Notes: generated from the sequence alone by a model not told the origin. 64,000 bases of DNA from an uncultured Prevotella sp. (GCA_900319715.1 ONPM01000028.1:1-64000); one strand, 5' to 3'; shown: positions 45,873 through 54,979, counted from the first letter of the stretch. Program-made: numbers and translations.

Positions 45873-47048
45873 GTGAAAAGGAATACCATCATATCCATCG
45901 CCAAGGGTATCGCCATCATCCTCATGGTCATTGCCCACGCAGAGGCTCCAGGATGGCTGTGCAAGTTCATCTTCGAGTTCCACATGCCCTTGTTCTTCAT
46001 CACCGCAGGCTATTTCTTCTCACTGAAATATCTGAACGACGAGGCCACGTTTGTCAAGAAACGAGTGAAAGGTCTCTACTGGCCTTTCGTCAAGTGGGCC
46101 GTCTTTTTCCTCATCATCCACAACTGGATGTTCGACCTGGGCATCCTTAATGAAACCTTCGGCAATGAAGCCGGTGGTGTGACCCATCCCTACAGTTGGC
46201 ATCAGATGCAACAGAACCTGTGGACCATCGTCACGGCGATGGCGGGTTACGATGCCTTCCTCTGCGGGGCCTTCTGGTTCTTCAGAGGGCTCTTCGTGGC
46301 GAGTATCCTATACCTTATTATATATAAGGTGGTGGATTTCGGATTACTCCGGATAGCCAGATTACTCAGATTGCCCTCGGGGGCAAAAGCACTAACGCCC
46401 TACCTCATCTGCCTGCTTCTGCTTCTGCTATGCGGTTGGAAGACGTATGAAGGCCTGCGTGTTATCAACCTCGTGCAAGGAGGCTATCGTGATATGATGG
46501 GGTGTTTCTTCTTCGGATGTGGATTCATCTTCCGCCAGTTCGTCGATGACTACCACAAGGCCACATCCAGACTATATATCTCACTACCGATGACACTTGC
46601 CTGCGCCGTTATCGTCTTCTTGTTCTCAAAATACCTGACGGCCAACATGAACTGGCGCTCCACTTATACGCAGTTCCTCTCGCTCCCCATACCGGCGCTG
46701 TTGGGTTTCCTGATGACGTATAACGTCAGCCGCTGGATAGACAGCAGTCAAGGTCTGTTTAAGAAATTCCTGGTATATACAGGCGACCATACGCTGAACA
46801 TCTTCATCTTCCACATCATATCATATAAGGCGGTAAGTCTGCTGAAGATCTGGTACTATGGTCTCGACAGCCGTCAGATCGGCTGCCACATGGTGATCCA
46901 CCACTACTCCCAGCAAGACCTCTTCTGGATACTCTACACCATCGCCGGTGTCGGTCTCCCGCTCATGGGAACCTGGTGCTCAGATCAGGTAAAGAAGAAG
47001 TTCAGGGAGATGAGGGCAAATCAGAGTCATCAGGATGATGGGCTATAG
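45873..47048 (+). CDS. Membrane acyltransferase (acyltransferase 3 family)
   Basis: 391 residues with about ten transmembrane helices. SIAKGIAIILMVIAHAEAP contains the conserved His of the first helix, and FEFHMPLFFITAGYFFS is the second family motif. Such proteins add acetyl or other acyl groups to surface sugars or lipids; the substrate is unknown here. Placement after kdsA, kdsD and a cardiolipin-synthase-like gene suggests an envelope role. The 3' end overlaps the convergent TPR gene by six bases. Confidence 0.82.
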   Translation: MKRNTIISIAKGIAIILMVIAHAEAPGWLCKFIFEFHMPLFFITAGYFFSLKYLNDEATFVKKRVKGLYWPFVKWAVFFLIIHNWMFDLGILNETFGNEAGGVTHPYSWHQMQQNLWTIVTAMAGYDAFLCGAFWFFRGLFVASILYLIIYKVVDFGLLRIARLLRLPSGAKALTPYLICLLLLLLCGWKTYEGLRVINLVQGGYRDMMGCFFFGCGFIFRQFVDDYHKATSRLYISLPMTLACAVIVFLFSKYLTANMNWRSTYTQFLSLPIPALLGFLMTYNVSRWIDSSQGLFKKFLVYTGDHTLNIFIFHIISYKAVSLLKIWYYGLDSRQIGCHMVIHHYSQQDLFWILYTIAGVGLPLMGTWCSDQVKKKFREMRANQSHQDDGL

Positions 47049-49193
47049 AATGTAGAGCATCATCTGGATTTCAGGATCGGTGATACCCTTTTCACGAATC
47101 AGTTCCAACTCATTTTCAATAATCGACTCCTTGGGTTCGCCGCTCTCCAACAGATAGCGGTGGAAACAGTCAGCAGCGTCATCAACATGCCCGCTGAACC
47201 AGAGGCAGAAGCCATAGTTCAGCAGATCGTCTGGCGAGGGCTTACCTCCTGCCAACATCTGCTGGTATAGTTTGTCCGCCTGATCGTATTTGCCGTCGCT
47301 GGTAAGCGTCCAAGCCAAGACTCGGTTCACGTTCATATCATCCTCTGCCTCATAGTTCAGGCGGAATAGCACCCGTTCCGCCTCCGCATAGCGCTTCAGG
47401 TTTGTCAGACAGACAGCCTTATTCAGCAGATAGGATTTCTTTTCGGGCTGCAAGGTCAGCAGTTTGTCATAGAAATCCAAAGCATTCTGATAGTCGCCTT
47501 CGTTGAAGACTGCTCTTGCCAATCCAGCCAGAGCACGTTCATTGTCGGGCTGCAGCGACAGAGCCTGAGCATAGTTCTGTTTCGGCTCACGTCCCAGATA
47601 GGCAGACATCATGTAGAAATGGAAGTCACGACGATGCTCACCATAGTTGTTGAGCATCGCAGCAGCCTCCTGACGCCTGTTCTTCTTAAGCAGGAAGGCA
47701 GTGACATCATTGAAATAAGGTTCGATATGCGTCTGTCTGAAAGTGACTTTCGACAGGAAGATATAATCTACGTCCGCAGGGGCGAAAATATTCCTGAAAG
47801 CAGCACGGTCCTTGAAGAGCCGGTAGAAACGATACAGGTCCTGCAAGCACATCCGGCGGATATAGGCGGGCTTACCCTTCTCTTCGGCAGAGAACTCATA
47901 GAGCATCGCCTCCCCACTCTCCATCAACTCTATGTAACTGGGGGGAATCTTACTGACCACCTGCTCGAAAGCCAACACAAAAGAGTACTTGTCGCTATTG
48001 CAGAAAGGAGCACTCCGAAGGATGTTATTCAGGAACCGGCTATTCCTGAACTTCTCAGAGACAGTTGCGAGACCGGGATGATTGAAGTCAAAGGGAATGA
48101 ACCAGTTGGCCAGTTCATTGAAATAAGGGAAGCGCTTCATCTGCGAAAAACCGCCGAAATAGATATCAGACCCTTGCTTCTGCATATCGACCATCCTCTG
48201 GAAACTGGCTTCCAGACGTTCCAGATTAGCCTCCGTCTCGTCAGGATGCAGGATATCATTGAGTTCATCCTCGGCCTCCTCTTCGATACCGTTACGAGTG
48301 ATGCGGAAACCCGGCTGCTTTATCAGGTCAGGCATGATCTCCTTCTGGATGGTTGCATGGTCACGCTCGGCATCGATACAGAATACCAGTTGCTTCTGCA
48401 GTTCGACCAACTCCTGGCAGCAGGCCTCGTCTTCCAGCATCTGCTCCACCAGCGTCTGCTCCTCTGCATAGATACTCTGTCCGATCTCTGCATGCAGGGC
48501 GAAGACCCAGCCGATCAGGGCACGCTGGCGCACCTCCTCGTCTGTGGCTTTCTGATAGAGATGGACCAGCAGTCGGAACTTCGCGATATCGAAGCAGTCG
48601 ATGACGGCCAGCATCACACCCGAGACCATGAGTTGCTGGTCGTTGGTGTCGATGGTGGGCGACAACAGCATCTCCTCCATCGCCGACGAGAAGCCGTCTG
48701 TCCAGATGCCGGAGGTCAGGATATAATCGAACAGTTCCACCATCGACTGGTAGTGCCTTGCGTAGAGTTCCTTACGCTTGGGGGCTGCTGTGTGCGACGG
48801 TTCAAGTTCGAGCATCGCCACATCAGACACAAACGACTCCAGCCCCTCCCTGATGGTTTGCGGCGACCAGTCACGGGCAGACATCTGCGCCTTGTAATAG
48901 AGTGATGCCAGCAGTGGGGTGTGGCGGATATTATAGGCATTGGCGATATGGGCATAGAGCACATACATCCGCTTCAGCAGCGTATCATAGAGGTTGGGCA
49001 GTTGCGGATCCTTGAACCCCTTACGCCAATAGTCGGTCATCAGTTGGTAGTCTGTCCTTATGGCAAAGAGGCGATCGGTATTGACCTGATGAGGATGGAC
49101 GGCCAGGAAATTGTCCGTCGCCACAATAGCCTCGCCGAGGTTACGCCTCAGCAGTTGAGTCAGAATAAGATTAAGTGCTTCGTTGTTAACCAT
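47043..49193 (-). CDS. Tetratricopeptide-repeat protein
   Basis: About 716 residues, mostly alpha-helical. Clear TPR units lie in the last third: ERALAGLARAVFNEGDYQNALDFYDKLLTLQP, KKSYLLNKAVCLTNLKRYAEAERVLFRLNYE and MNVNRVLAWTLTSDGKYDQADKLYQQML. No signal peptide is visible, so it is probably cytosolic and a protein-binding scaffold. The start is the ATG at 49193 (MVNNEALNLILTQLLRRNL); the frame to 49253 adds low-complexity residues overlapping the upstream gene. I do not recognise a specific function. Confidence 0.75.
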   Translation of the reverse strand: MVNNEALNLILTQLLRRNLGEAIVATDNFLAVHPHQVNTDRLFAIRTDYQLMTDYWRKGFKDPQLPNLYDTLLKRMYVLYAHIANAYNIRHTPLLASLYYKAQMSARDWSPQTIREGLESFVSDVAMLELEPSHTAAPKRKELYARHYQSMVELFDYILTSGIWTDGFSSAMEEMLLSPTIDTNDQQLMVSGVMLAVIDCFDIAKFRLLVHLYQKATDEEVRQRALIGWVFALHAEIGQSIYAEEQTLVEQMLEDEACCQELVELQKQLVFCIDAERDHATIQKEIMPDLIKQPGFRITRNGIEEEAEDELNDILHPDETEANLERLEASFQRMVDMQKQGSDIYFGGFSQMKRFPYFNELANWFIPFDFNHPGLATVSEKFRNSRFLNNILRSAPFCNSDKYSFVLAFEQVVSKIPPSYIELMESGEAMLYEFSAEEKGKPAYIRRMCLQDLYRFYRLFKDRAAFRNIFAPADVDYIFLSKVTFRQTHIEPYFNDVTAFLLKKNRRQEAAAMLNNYGEHRRDFHFYMMSAYLGREPKQNYAQALSLQPDNERALAGLARAVFNEGDYQNALDFYDKLLTLQPEKKSYLLNKAVCLTNLKRYAEAERVLFRLNYEAEDDMNVNRVLAWTLTSDGKYDQADKLYQQMLAGGKPSPDDLLNYGFCLWFSGHVDDAADCFHRYLLESGEPKESIIENELELIREKGITDPEIQMMLYIL

Positions 49194-49249
49194 GTTTTCT
49201 CGTTTTACGCTACATTCCCGAGGAGGGTGACCAGCATTTCTCTCACCTC

Positions 49250-50221
49250 TCACCTCTTACCTCTAATGTACAGCCTCGCCCGGGTCACATCTTTCTCACG
49301 CGGCGCCTGTACATGCTGGTATTTCAGCGTGTCAGGCAACTGGCTCAAGGCCTGTTCCGTCAGTTTATAATATTTTCTGATGATATCGCTGTAGTGCTTT
49401 ACTCCATACTGGTTCAACGAGTCACAGGCAGCATTATAGCCTTTGACCAGCACCTCGCGCTGGCGCTGGCGATTCGGATGGCTCATGCACACGCTATCCT
49501 CTACGAGTACTCCCATCCACATATCCAACTTACGGGTGTCGAGCAGCACGCGATGCTTCTTGAGCAGTGCCTGGGTGGCCTGGGGTTCTGTCAGCAGCAT
49601 GGCATCCATCTCGTTATTCTCCAACATATCCAGCCTGACGTTCACGTCATTCACCTGGATGCGGAACACGCGCTCTGTCTTCAACTTGGCACTGTCGACA
49701 GCCAAGTCTCCCAACATATCCGTCACCGAGTAGCGGGTCATCGCCAGCATGTGGTCGTCGAGATGCGACAGGCTGGTGATACGCTGATTGCGATTGCCGA
49801 TGAGCAGCCAATACGCGTTGGTCGCCGTCAGATAGTGGGCAACCCTCTGGCCAGCCGTTTCCTTCCACTTCTCCACCCTCACGAGGTCAGTGACGGCCAC
49901 CTCCACCCTGCCCCGCAGGAAAGCGGTGTCGCAGTCCATCTGAGCCGTAAAGCGCTTCAGGCGGATATCGACGGCTGTATCAAACATCTCACGGTCTTCG
50001 GCCACGTACAGAGGCAGACAGTCGAGTGTAGGCAACACGGCCACCTTCAGTGCAGCCGAGTCTTCACGCAATGCCTGCCTGCGCTGCTCCTGTTTCAGCC
50101 GCTTCGTCTCCTCATACGACTGTCCGCAGCCCGAGTCGGCAAGGGTGAAAAGGAAAAGGAGAGAAAAGGTCAGGACGGCCATTGCTCCCTTGTTTACCTT
50201 ACATATTACATGGGTCATCAT
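49250..50221 (-). CDS. ABC-transporter substrate-binding-like lipoprotein
   Basis: 323 residues with a lipoprotein-type signal (AVLTFSLLFLFTLADSGCG). KVAVLPTLDCLPLYVAEDREMFD, QMDCDTAFLRGRVEVAVTDLVR and LDMLENNEMDAMLLTEPQATQAL resemble the NMT1/SsuA-type periplasmic-binding fold (solute-binding family for thiamine precursors, sulfonates and similar). No permease or ATPase gene is next to it. The ligand is unknown. An internal ATG at 50182 is an alternative start directly before the hydrophobic stretch. Confidence 0.7.
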   Translation of the reverse strand: MMTHVICKVNKGAMAVLTFSLLFLFTLADSGCGQSYEETKRLKQEQRRQALREDSAALKVAVLPTLDCLPLYVAEDREMFDTAVDIRLKRFTAQMDCDTAFLRGRVEVAVTDLVRVEKWKETAGQRVAHYLTATNAYWLLIGNRNQRITSLSHLDDHMLAMTRYSVTDMLGDLAVDSAKLKTERVFRIQVNDVNVRLDMLENNEMDAMLLTEPQATQALLKKHRVLLDTRKLDMWMGVLVEDSVCMSHPNRQRQREVLVKGYNAACDSLNQYGVKHYSDIIRKYYKLTEQALSQLPDTLKYQHVQAPREKDVTRARLYIRGKR

Positions 50222-50252
50222 TCTCTATTCTTTGTCTACACAGATTGACGTA

Positions 50253-51560
50253 TTACCAGCCGTATTGCTGCCAGCGGATGACGCTGTTCCATTCGAAAGC
50301 CTGAATGGCAGTATTCAAGTTCAGTATGCGGTAACTACTGTACTGGCCCGCATTGTCGTAAATCTGTCGGGGGAAAAACATGCTGACCATACCATAGTCC
50401 TGGGTCGACTCGCTGAAAACTTGCATGTCGGCAATCAGTTGATTCATACTTGACAGCCATTTGGCCGAAAAGCGACTGTAGGGGACTGCCTTCCTGAACC
50501 AGGGCTCCCATTTGGCGAAATCGGACTCCGACGTATTTTCCTTGAGGGAGTGATAGATATCATAACCGTACTCGGCGGATGTCCTTCTGTCATAGTCATA
50601 ATACACCAGATGGTCGAAGTTGAAGTCGCCCGCAGGTGACAGTTTGCCGGGGATGGTACTGAGCAGGTCGGCTGTGGCCAGAGCCAGATTCTCGAGTTCT
50701 GAACTCTTGATGGCGGCAAAGGGAATGCTGTAACCTTCCAGGTCGCCATATTTACTATTAAAATAATAGGTGGGGTCGTTTGCAAACTCCTCCATATAAT
50801 AGTCGAAATAGGCATCGACGACCGACTGATAGAAGGTCTCACTTGTATCAAACATGGGAGGTACAATGAGGTGATAGGGTGCGCCAAGTTCGGGGATCTC
50901 GGCAGGAGAGGTAATCAGATAGTCGGTCACATGGCGGAGTTCGTAGGCCGATTCGATACAGCCGAAATTACAGCAGTCGGCGAGTATGAAACTCAGATGA
51001 TCGTCCCCCATGGCGTGGCCGATAGCGCGGGCCATCGAAGGGATGTTCATCCAGTATTTGCCTGCACTGTCGGACATATTGTTCCCCGTATCGCCGCCGT
51101 AGGCCCTGGTTCCCGCATAGGACACAGAGTCGCTGAGGACAACCCAGCCGTTGGAATGGCCCCAGAGCACGAGACCATAACTGCGGGCAGGATAGTTCAT
51201 GCGACTGTAGAGCAACATCTCTTCCAAGACGGCGGGATCGGCCGAGAGGCATTCCTCCAAGGCGAAGGAGTCAACCAGTTCGCCGTTCTGGATACGGGCG
51301 ATGTAGGGTGGGTCATTTTCTGCCTTATCTACATAGACGAGCAGATTCTGGCGGTCGTCAAGCATCTTGGAGCCTTCCTTCATCTCCCTGAGATCGTCAT
51401 CGGCAAAGCGCATTTGGGAATACCCCGTAAGGTTGTTCTCGGCAGCGATATATACTAGCACAGTGCGGTCTGCATACTCTTCGGGGGTGACGGGGGTATC
51501 CTCCTCGTCACAGGCACCGAACAGCAGGGCGGCCAACAACAGAATCAGGCACTTCTTCAT
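50253..51560 (-). CDS. Clostripain-family (C11) cysteine peptidase lipoprotein
   Basis: 435 residues. A lipoprotein signal (KKCLILLLAALLFGACDEED) precedes a caspase-like C11 domain: TVLVYIAAENNLTGY, SYGLVLWGHSNGW with the catalytic His, and SFILADCCNFGCIESAYELRHVTDYLITSPAEIP with the catalytic Cys. Family members cleave after Arg or Lys and are often secreted by gut Bacteroidales. No pro-segment is obvious. It starts far from any promoter box that I can recognise; 32 bases separate it from the downstream substrate-binding gene. Confidence 0.85.
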   Translation of the reverse strand: MKKCLILLLAALLFGACDEEDTPVTPEEYADRTVLVYIAAENNLTGYSQMRFADDDLREMKEGSKMLDDRQNLLVYVDKAENDPPYIARIQNGELVDSFALEECLSADPAVLEEMLLYSRMNYPARSYGLVLWGHSNGWVVLSDSVSYAGTRAYGGDTGNNMSDSAGKYWMNIPSMARAIGHAMGDDHLSFILADCCNFGCIESAYELRHVTDYLITSPAEIPELGAPYHLIVPPMFDTSETFYQSVVDAYFDYYMEEFANDPTYYFNSKYGDLEGYSIPFAAIKSSELENLALATADLLSTIPGKLSPAGDFNFDHLVYYDYDRRTSAEYGYDIYHSLKENTSESDFAKWEPWFRKAVPYSRFSAKWLSSMNQLIADMQVFSESTQDYGMVSMFFPRQIYDNAGQYSSYRILNLNTAIQAFEWNSVIRWQQYGW

Positions 51561-51596
51561 AGACCAGTAATCGGGTGTATTGGTACGGGCGTACGC

Positions 51597-52070
51597 CTAA
51601 TCCAGGGGAATCTCGGGATGCTGCACGGCCAGCGGCATGTCCTTCTGCGAGAGGTAGAACATGTAGAGGATGACGGGCTTCGTGCCTCGGTTCTCGCCGT
51701 GATGGATCGTGTTCACCATCTCCACGACGGCCTCGCCCTCATGCACGGTCTTCTCCTTGCCGTCCCGACCGATGATGGTCAGTTCGCCCTGCACCAGTAT
51801 GCCGTAGTTCATCACGGGATGGTGGTGCCAGCCCAGTTTCTGGCCGGCCGGGAACTCGTATTTCACGGCGACCAACTCGGGGCGGCCTTGCAGATAGTCG
51901 GGCAGTTCGACTCCATCCCAACTCTGGCTGGTGCGAATCAGTTCAGACGACTGCACCGCAGCAACGGGGTTGGCGTTCACACTACTCTTCTTACACGCTG
52001 TCAAGACAGTCGCTGAGCCGCAGATGATGAGGATGGCGGCAAGCATCCATAGATTCATTTTTTTCATCAT
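51597..52070 (-). CDS. Cupin-domain lipoprotein
   Basis: 157 residues with a signal ending VLTACKKS (lipobox) and one cupin barrel: LGWHHHPVMNYGILVQGELTIIG is motif 1 with the metal-binding histidines, and VEMVNTIHHGENRG is motif 2. A surface or periplasmic metal-binding cupin of unknown substrate. The gene diverges from the repeat element B and radA, with a promoter box at 52105-52112. Confidence 0.8.
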   Translation of the reverse strand: MMKKMNLWMLAAILIICGSATVLTACKKSSVNANPVAAVQSSELIRTSQSWDGVELPDYLQGRPELVAVKYEFPAGQKLGWHHHPVMNYGILVQGELTIIGRDGKEKTVHEGEAVVEMVNTIHHGENRGTKPVILYMFYLSQKDMPLAVQHPEIPLD

Positions 52071-52104
52071 AATAATTAAAAACTTCTGTTTCTCGTTCTG
52101 TCTG

Positions 52105-52112
52105 CAAAGTTA
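52105..52112 (-). promoter_or_regulatory. -7 box TAACTTTG for the cupin gene
   Basis: TAACTTTG on the minus strand, about 34 bases before the ATG at 52070. Confidence 0.6.
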
Positions 52113-52176
52113 CAATAAAAATCTGAAACGCCGCTACATTTTACTGAAAATTCCACTCTCATTGTCATTTTTTTAT

Positions 52177-52700
52177 CGACTCCTCTCCCCATGGCTCGTG
52201 CGGATGCCTTGCGTGCCCCATGCAGACGCCTTGCGTGACTGGCGGTGATGCCCTGCATGATTTATGCCGATGCCTTGCACCATCTCATGGAAAGCATCAG
52301 CACGACTCGAGGCAGGCATTCCCACCAAATACAATAATTTCCGACAATCATCATCAGTACAGACAGAAATTTCAGTCATTTAAGTCATTAGTCATTAGTC
52401 ATTAAGGAGTAAGAGAAAAGAGGTTTTTAGATTATATTATTATATATATTATAATATATATAATAATATAAAAATAAGAAGAATTTAAGAAGAGACTTAG
52501 AAGAGTGTTTAGGAAAGTCTTAGAAGAGATATGCAAAGTGCTTAATGACTAATGACTAATGACTATCATGACTGCCGAAAGATGGAGCCAATCAGGGAGA
52601 AAGTACAAGCAGGAAAATTATCCTTCCTGCAAATGAGGATGTTTGTGTGGTGGCCAAAAGGGAATCAGTAAAATTATCGTAAAAATCTTAAGGATTTTTA
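52177..52700. repeat. Dispersed intergenic element, copy B (inverted relative to copy A)
   Basis: From left to right: four exact 22-bp-period units ending in a GATGCCTTGC-like word (52191-52278); TCATTAG heptads (about 52375-52406); the 40-bp AT palindrome (52432-52471); inverted heptads (about 52540-52563); a 34-nt block (52576-52609) matching copy A with one mismatch; and a GATGTTTGTGTGGTGGCC word shared with copy A. A small AAATC/GATTT hairpin near 52681-52699 leads into the radA promoter. No gene is supported in this stretch. Confidence 0.85.
52432..52471. repeat. Perfect 40-bp AT palindrome (copy B)
   Basis: Identical in all 40 bases to 35359-35398 and self-complementary. Confidence 0.95.
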
Positions 52701-52708
52701 GTGAAACA

Positions 52709-52740
52709 TTTGGTCGTTTGAAGTTTATTTCGTAACTTCG
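52709..52740 (+). promoter_or_regulatory. radA promoter, similar to the GH5 promoter
   Basis: -33 TTTG (52709-52712), a 20-nt spacer and -7 TAACTTCG (52733-52740), ending eight bases before the ATG. The -7 box deviates at one position from TAnnTTTG. Confidence 0.6.
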
Positions 52741-52748
52741 CAACCGAT

Positions 52749-54155
52749 ATGGCAAAAGACAAAATCGCATACGTATGCTCCAACTGCGGCCAAGAGTCGC
52801 CGAAGTGGATTGGCAAGTGTCCGGCCTGCGGACAATGGAACACGTTCAAGGAAATCAAGGTATCCCCTACCCCTCCCAAGTCAGGAGGGGTGTCTGGAGG
52901 ACGGGGTGGCCTGAACACGGGCTTCTCCGCCCAGTCTGCCGCACTATCCGCCGCCAAGGTTCTCCGCCTCCGCGACATCTCGAACCACGACGACCCGCGC
53001 ATCGACATGCACGACGAAGAGTTGAACCGTGTGCTGGGTGGCGGGCTCGTGCCTGGCAGCATCGTGCTGCTGGGCGGTGAACCAGGCATCGGCAAGAGTA
53101 CACTGTCGCTGCAGACCATGCTCCGTCTGCCGGAGAAGAAGATTCTCTACGTCAGCGGCGAGGAGAGCGCCCACCAGTTGAAGATGCGCGCCAATCGGCT
53201 CGGCGGTGACAACGACAACATGCTCATCCTCTGCGAGAACTCGCTCGAGAACGTGTTCGAGCATATCAAGGACGTGCAGCCGGAACTGGTGGTCATCGAC
53301 TCGATACAGACGATCATGACAGAGGATGTCGAGTCGAGCGCAGGCAGCATCGCCCAAGTCCGCGAGTGCGCCTCATCGCTGCTCCGCTTTGCCAAGACGA
53401 GCGGCGTGCCCGTGATCCTCATCGGGCATATCACGAAAGAGGGGACGCTGGCAGGCCCGAAGATTCTGGAGCATATCGTCGACACCGTCATCCAGTTCGA
53501 GGGCGACCAGCACTACATGTACCGCATCCTGCGCTCGATCAAGAACCGCTTCGGAAGCACCAGCGAACTGGGTATCTACGAGATGCAGCAGAACGGACTC
53601 CGACAGGTGAGCAATCCATCAGAACTGCTGCTCACGCAGGATCATGAAGGTCTCTCGGGCATCGCCATCTCGAGTGCCATCGAAGGCGTCAGGCCCTTCC
53701 TCGTCGAGACACAGGCACTGGTGTCGACTGCGGCCTACGGTACGCCGCAACGCTCTGCAACGGGATTCGACCAGCGGCGGCTGAACATGCTGCTGGCGGT
53801 GCTGGAGAAGCGTGTGGGGTTCAAGTTGATGCAGAAGGACGTGTTCATCAATATTGCCGGAGGGCTGAGAGTCACAGATCTCGCGATGGATCTCTCCGTC
53901 ATAGCCGCCGTACTCTCATCGAACGTCGACACGCCCATTGAGGCGGGCTGGTGCATGGCTGGCGAGGTGGGACTGAGCGGCGAGGTGAGACCCATCAACC
54001 GCATTGAACAAAGAATCGCCGAAGCGGAGAAATTGGGCTTCAGCGATATGATCATTCCGAAATATAATCTGCAGGGCTTCGATCAGAAAAAGTTCCACAT
54101 CCGCCTGCATCCCGTCCGCAAGGTCGAGGAGGCCCTCCGTGAACTCTTCGGATAG
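52749..54155 (+). CDS. radA: radA, DNA repair / branch-migration ATPase
   Basis: 468 residues. The N-terminal zinc finger is CSNCGQESPKWIGKCPACGQW. The RecA-like core has Walker A GGEPGIGKSTL, VVIDSIQT as Walker B, and the RadA-specific KNRFGSTSELGIYEM. A Lon-protease-like C-terminal domain ends the protein. RadA helps process recombination intermediates. Residues about 36-55 (VSPTPPKSGGVSGGRGG) derive from a palindromic insert at 52869-52891 in the linker between finger and core, making the protein slightly longer than usual. The start ATG lies eight bases after the promoter box. Confidence 0.93.
   Translation: MAKDKIAYVCSNCGQESPKWIGKCPACGQWNTFKEIKVSPTPPKSGGVSGGRGGLNTGFSAQSAALSAAKVLRLRDISNHDDPRIDMHDEELNRVLGGGLVPGSIVLLGGEPGIGKSTLSLQTMLRLPEKKILYVSGEESAHQLKMRANRLGGDNDNMLILCENSLENVFEHIKDVQPELVVIDSIQTIMTEDVESSAGSIAQVRECASSLLRFAKTSGVPVILIGHITKEGTLAGPKILEHIVDTVIQFEGDQHYMYRILRSIKNRFGSTSELGIYEMQQNGLRQVSNPSELLLTQDHEGLSGIAISSAIEGVRPFLVETQALVSTAAYGTPQRSATGFDQRRLNMLLAVLEKRVGFKLMQKDVFINIAGGLRVTDLAMDLSVIAAVLSSNVDTPIEAGWCMAGEVGLSGEVRPINRIEQRIAEAEKLGFSDMIIPKYNLQGFDQKKFHIRLHPVRKVEEALRELFG
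52869..52891. repeat. Palindromic insert in the radA linker
   Basis: ACCCCTCC and GGAGGGGT form a perfect 8-bp stem around CAAGTCA. It is read in frame as PTPPKSGGV, in a part of RadA that varies among relatives. Confidence 0.7.
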
Positions 54156-54185
54156 AGTTCACATGAATTAGCAGATTTCATTTTT

Positions 54186-54285
54186 AACACGAATTACCAC
54201 GAATTAATCACGAATTATTCAAAAATTATTGATTATTCATGCTCAATTCATGACAATTCGTGTTCAATTCGTGGTTATTCGTGTT
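54186..54285. repeat. Inverted repeat of ACGAATT units between radA and queC
   Basis: Left arm 54186-54216 and right arm 54255-54285 are reverse complements over 31 nt with about four mismatches. Each arm holds three ACGAATT words at 10-11-base spacing. The element lies between convergent genes and could terminate both. Confidence 0.8.
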
Positions 54286-54306
54286 TAAGAAAAAACTTTC
54301 TGGTGA

Positions 54307-54963
54307 TTATTCCTCGTATTCCGTGGGATCATCGATGCCGGCTTCGAGGAGTGCTTCGTGGCGCTCCACACAGGTACCGCACTTGCCGCAGTGCTTTTCT
54401 TCACCCTTGTAGCACGACCATGTTTCGGCATAGTCGATGCCGAGTTCCTTGCCACGGCGGGCGATGTCGGCCTTCGTCCAATGAGTATAAGGCGACAACA
54501 GTCCCACATTGACATAAGTGCCGGCTCGGGCGGCCTCATCGAAGGCATTCACAAACTGCGGTGTGCAGTCGGGATAGATGGTATGGTCGCCGCCGTGATT
54601 GGCCATCATCACAAACTGCAGCCCATTCGACTCAGCAATACCCACGGCTATCGACAGCATGATGCCATTACGGAAGGGCACCACCGTCGACTTCATGTTC
54701 TCGTCGGCATAGTGGCCCTCTGGAATCGCGTCTGCCCCTGCAAGCAGCGAACTTTGGAAATACTGGCTCATAAACTCCAGGGGGATGACGATATGGCGGA
54801 TGCCCAGCCGCTCGCAATGCAGACGGGCAAAGGGAATCTCACGGGCATTATGGTTGCTGCCATAGTCGAACGACACAGCCAGGGCAATACGATCCTGCTG
54901 GTCGTAAAGCAGTGTCACGGAATCCATGCCACCACTCAAGATAATCACGGTGTCTTTATTCAT
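54307..54963 (-). CDS. queC: queC, 7-cyano-7-deazaguanine synthase
   Basis: 218 residues. VIILSGGMDSVTLLYD is the PP-loop that activates the substrate with ATP, and CYKGEEKHCGKCGTCVERHEAL holds the four zinc-binding cysteines. The enzyme makes preQ0, the precursor of queuosine in tRNA. The start is the ATG at 54963 (MNKDTVIILSGG); the frame to 54984 covers the promoter box and is rejected. No queD, queE or queF is adjacent in this window. No preQ1 riboswitch can fit, because the leader is only a few bases. Confidence 0.93.
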   Translation of the reverse strand: MNKDTVIILSGGMDSVTLLYDQQDRIALAVSFDYGSNHNAREIPFARLHCERLGIRHIVIPLEFMSQYFQSSLLAGADAIPEGHYADENMKSTVVPFRNGIMLSIAVGIAESNGLQFVMMANHGGDHTIYPDCTPQFVNAFDEAARAGTYVNVGLLSPYTHWTKADIARRGKELGIDYAETWSCYKGEEKHCGKCGTCVERHEALLEAGIDDPTEYEE

Positions 54964-54971
54964 TTCGGCTG

Positions 54972-54979
54972 CAAAGGTA
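54972..54979 (-). promoter_or_regulatory. -7 box TACCTTTG for queC
   Basis: TACCTTTG on the minus strand ends eight bases before the queC ATG at 54963, implying a leader of only a few bases. Confidence 0.65.

Noticed and set aside
52173..52379. 68-codon frame on the minus strand in element B
   Set aside because: It is read across the 22-bp units, whose length is not a multiple of three; no counterpart is kept in copy A.
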